Of a stretch of 21,257 nucleotides of DNA, positions 20,262 to 21,257 are shown in pieces. A program made the position numbers and the translations under genes. How positions within the stretch are numbered: the stretch's first letter is position 1; the number at the start of each line of letters is the position of its first letter. Under the pieces are notes generated by a model. The model did not search any database, had not been told where the DNA came from, and worked only from the letters and a program-made list of their open reading frames with translations. The stretch is from Physocladia obscura (taxonomy: Eukaryota; Chytridiomycota; Chytridiomycetes; Chytridiales; Chytriomycetaceae), in assembly GCA_027596945.1 (NCBI GenBank), contig JADGJH010000114.1:8593-29849 (forward strand). Reading direction: 5' to 3'.

Positions 20262-21257
20262 ATGGAGATTGGAAAAAACTGTGATGTCGTCGAATGCAAC
20301 AATCTTGGTAAGCTTTGTTCAGCGCATTTATCACGGTAAAATTTCCTTTGTGTCTAAAGAGTTTGCCCAGATTTCCTCCCATTCAAGTGCCCGCAATGCT
20401 CCCGAATTTTTTGGTGCTTCACCTTTCGTTCTGCTTCTTTCGTTTCTCATGTATTCTTTTTCAAACAGTCAAGATCATCGATTGAATCATAATTGTGTAA
20501 ATAGCGTCGATCGAATGGTGAGTTCTCTCTCCTTTTTTCAATTATATTTATCACTCCTATTATATTTTTTGTCAACAAACAGCTCAGCATTGAAGACATC
20601 CGCGCATCGACAATCCAATCTGAAAAAATTCCTTGTAGTCTTTCTGGGTGTCTTGTTGTGGAAAAAATTGTATCCCTTTGCACTGGATGCGGAAAAAAGT
20701 ATTGTCTTGAACATCGACACGATGTTAATCATAAATGTGTTGCTATTCGAATCCAAGAGGCGGCAGCGCAAGAAAAAAGAGATGCAATACAAAGCTTTGT
20801 ACGAGAAAAACTGGGCTTTGCCAGTGATGTTGTGGTAGTATCGACCAAAACTGGCGTGAAGAAAACAACAAATTACACAGTTGAGTTTATGAAGATGAAG
20901 TCGAGGGCGAAGGTTTGGGCAAAGCATTGTATTTCAGCACGATTTAAAAACACGCTTATAGGGTGAATTATCTATTCCAGCTGAACTCAGAGTATATCAA
21001 CGTGTTCACTTCCCCAAAGAAAGCAAACGGGACTCTATTCCTCTATTTTTCAATAAAGAATGGGTAGTGGGAAAAGTCATTGACAAAATAGCAGATTTTG
21101 CCACTGTTTCCAATGTAAACAATACTGGAGACGAGACTTTGGTAAGTTTTCTGTTCTTTTTTTTTTTTTTTTTAAAATTTAATGAGGAAACCAAGAAAAC
21201 AAAAACAAAAACCAGCCCACCAGACAAGCGCGAAAGGCGGTTTGCGGGGTGGGGGTT
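20262..21257 (+). CDS. CUZ1: AN1 zinc-finger / ubiquitin-like protein, ZFAND1/Cuz1 family (5' part)
   Basis: Exons 20262-20307, 20371-20413, 20469-20517, 20583-20912 and 20962-21141 join in phase to 216 residues. A fifth intron opens at 21142 (GTAAGT) and has no clear acceptor before the window ends, so the 3' end is missing. The first AN1 finger uses C7, C12, C22, C25, C30, H33, H37 and C39; its His-His spacing is three residues, where the family has five. The second finger is regular (C64, C69, C79, C82, C87, H90, H96, C98). A basic linker leads into a ubiquitin-like domain (VYQRVHFPKESKRDSIPLFF). ZFAND1/Cuz1 recruits Cdc48/p97 and the proteasome to stress granules and arsenite-damaged proteins. 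The NNLDFLPF junction across intron 1 matches the human protein. The fourth donor (GTTTGG) is weak but in phase. Confidence 0.92.
21150..21172 (+). repeat. Long T homopolymer near the right edge
   Basis: A run of about 18 T follows the donor of the fifth ZFAND1-like intron. Similar T runs occur in several introns of this window (2458-2466, 2981-2992, 11931-11951, 12183-12196, 12966-12979). They probably act as pyrimidine tracts or are neutral slippage products, and their lengths may be unreliable in an assembly. Confidence 0.7.

Noticed and set aside
20248..20838. 196-residue plus-strand frame over the ZFAND1-like gene
   Set aside because: It reads through introns in another frame; the spliced frame gives two AN1 fingers with all zinc ligands.
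1..21257. tRNA, rRNA, transposon, viral insertion or CRISPR array
   Set aside because: No cloverleaf, integrase, transposase, terminal repeat or regularly spaced repeat was recognised by eye on either strand.

Overview
This window is nuclear DNA from a fungus, most likely an early-diverging (chytrid-like) lineage. The main support is ten protein genes cut by GT-AG introns (I place 48 complete ones), mostly 48-76 nt long with T-rich interiors. The products are typical of opisthokonts: lanosterol synthase with the lanosterol-type residues, a SAPS-family phosphatase subunit, a ZIP9-type zinc transporter, an FCP1-type phosphatase and a Sla1 SHD1 domain. The chytrid placement is inference from compactness, T-rich introns and the large TKL kinase; I cannot name the species. 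I see no tRNA, rRNA, transposon or CRISPR array.

Layout. 1-978 (+): 3' part of an FCP1-like phosphatase. 1050-3143 (+): ornithine aminotransferase with a mitochondrial-type presequence. 3260-6272 (-): an 880-residue protein joining an ENTH-like domain, an Sla1-type SHD1 domain, a TKL protein kinase, NPF motifs, polyQ and a SAM domain. This is the most unusual object here. 6369-9160 (-): an 872-residue TBC (Rab-GAP family) protein that seems to lack both catalytic fingers. 9161-9688: divergent promoter. 9689-13584 (+): 15-exon SAPS protein (PP6/Sit4 regulatory subunit). 13631-14723 (+): type II membrane, glycosyltransferase-like protein. 14797-16220 (-): ZIP9-like zinc transporter. 16291-17332 (-): a protein resembling the meiotic factor Rec114. 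17415-20233 (-): ERG7. 20262-right edge (+): two-AN1-finger, ubiquitin-like protein of the ZFAND1/Cuz1 family, cut by the window end.

The genes do not form a pathway; this is a dense housekeeping segment. Intergenic gaps are mostly 28-116 bp; the divergent promoter at 9161-9688 is the only large one. Two genes share a 28-bp divergent start region (ERG7 / ZFAND1-like), and the SAPS and glycosyltransferase-like genes lie 46 bp apart head to tail. A loose membrane-traffic theme links the ENTH-kinase, the TBC protein, the lumenal transferase and the ZIP transporter, but co-regulation cannot be read from sequence. All exon models are manual, built from phase-compatible splice sites and remembered family sequences; no alignment or search was run.
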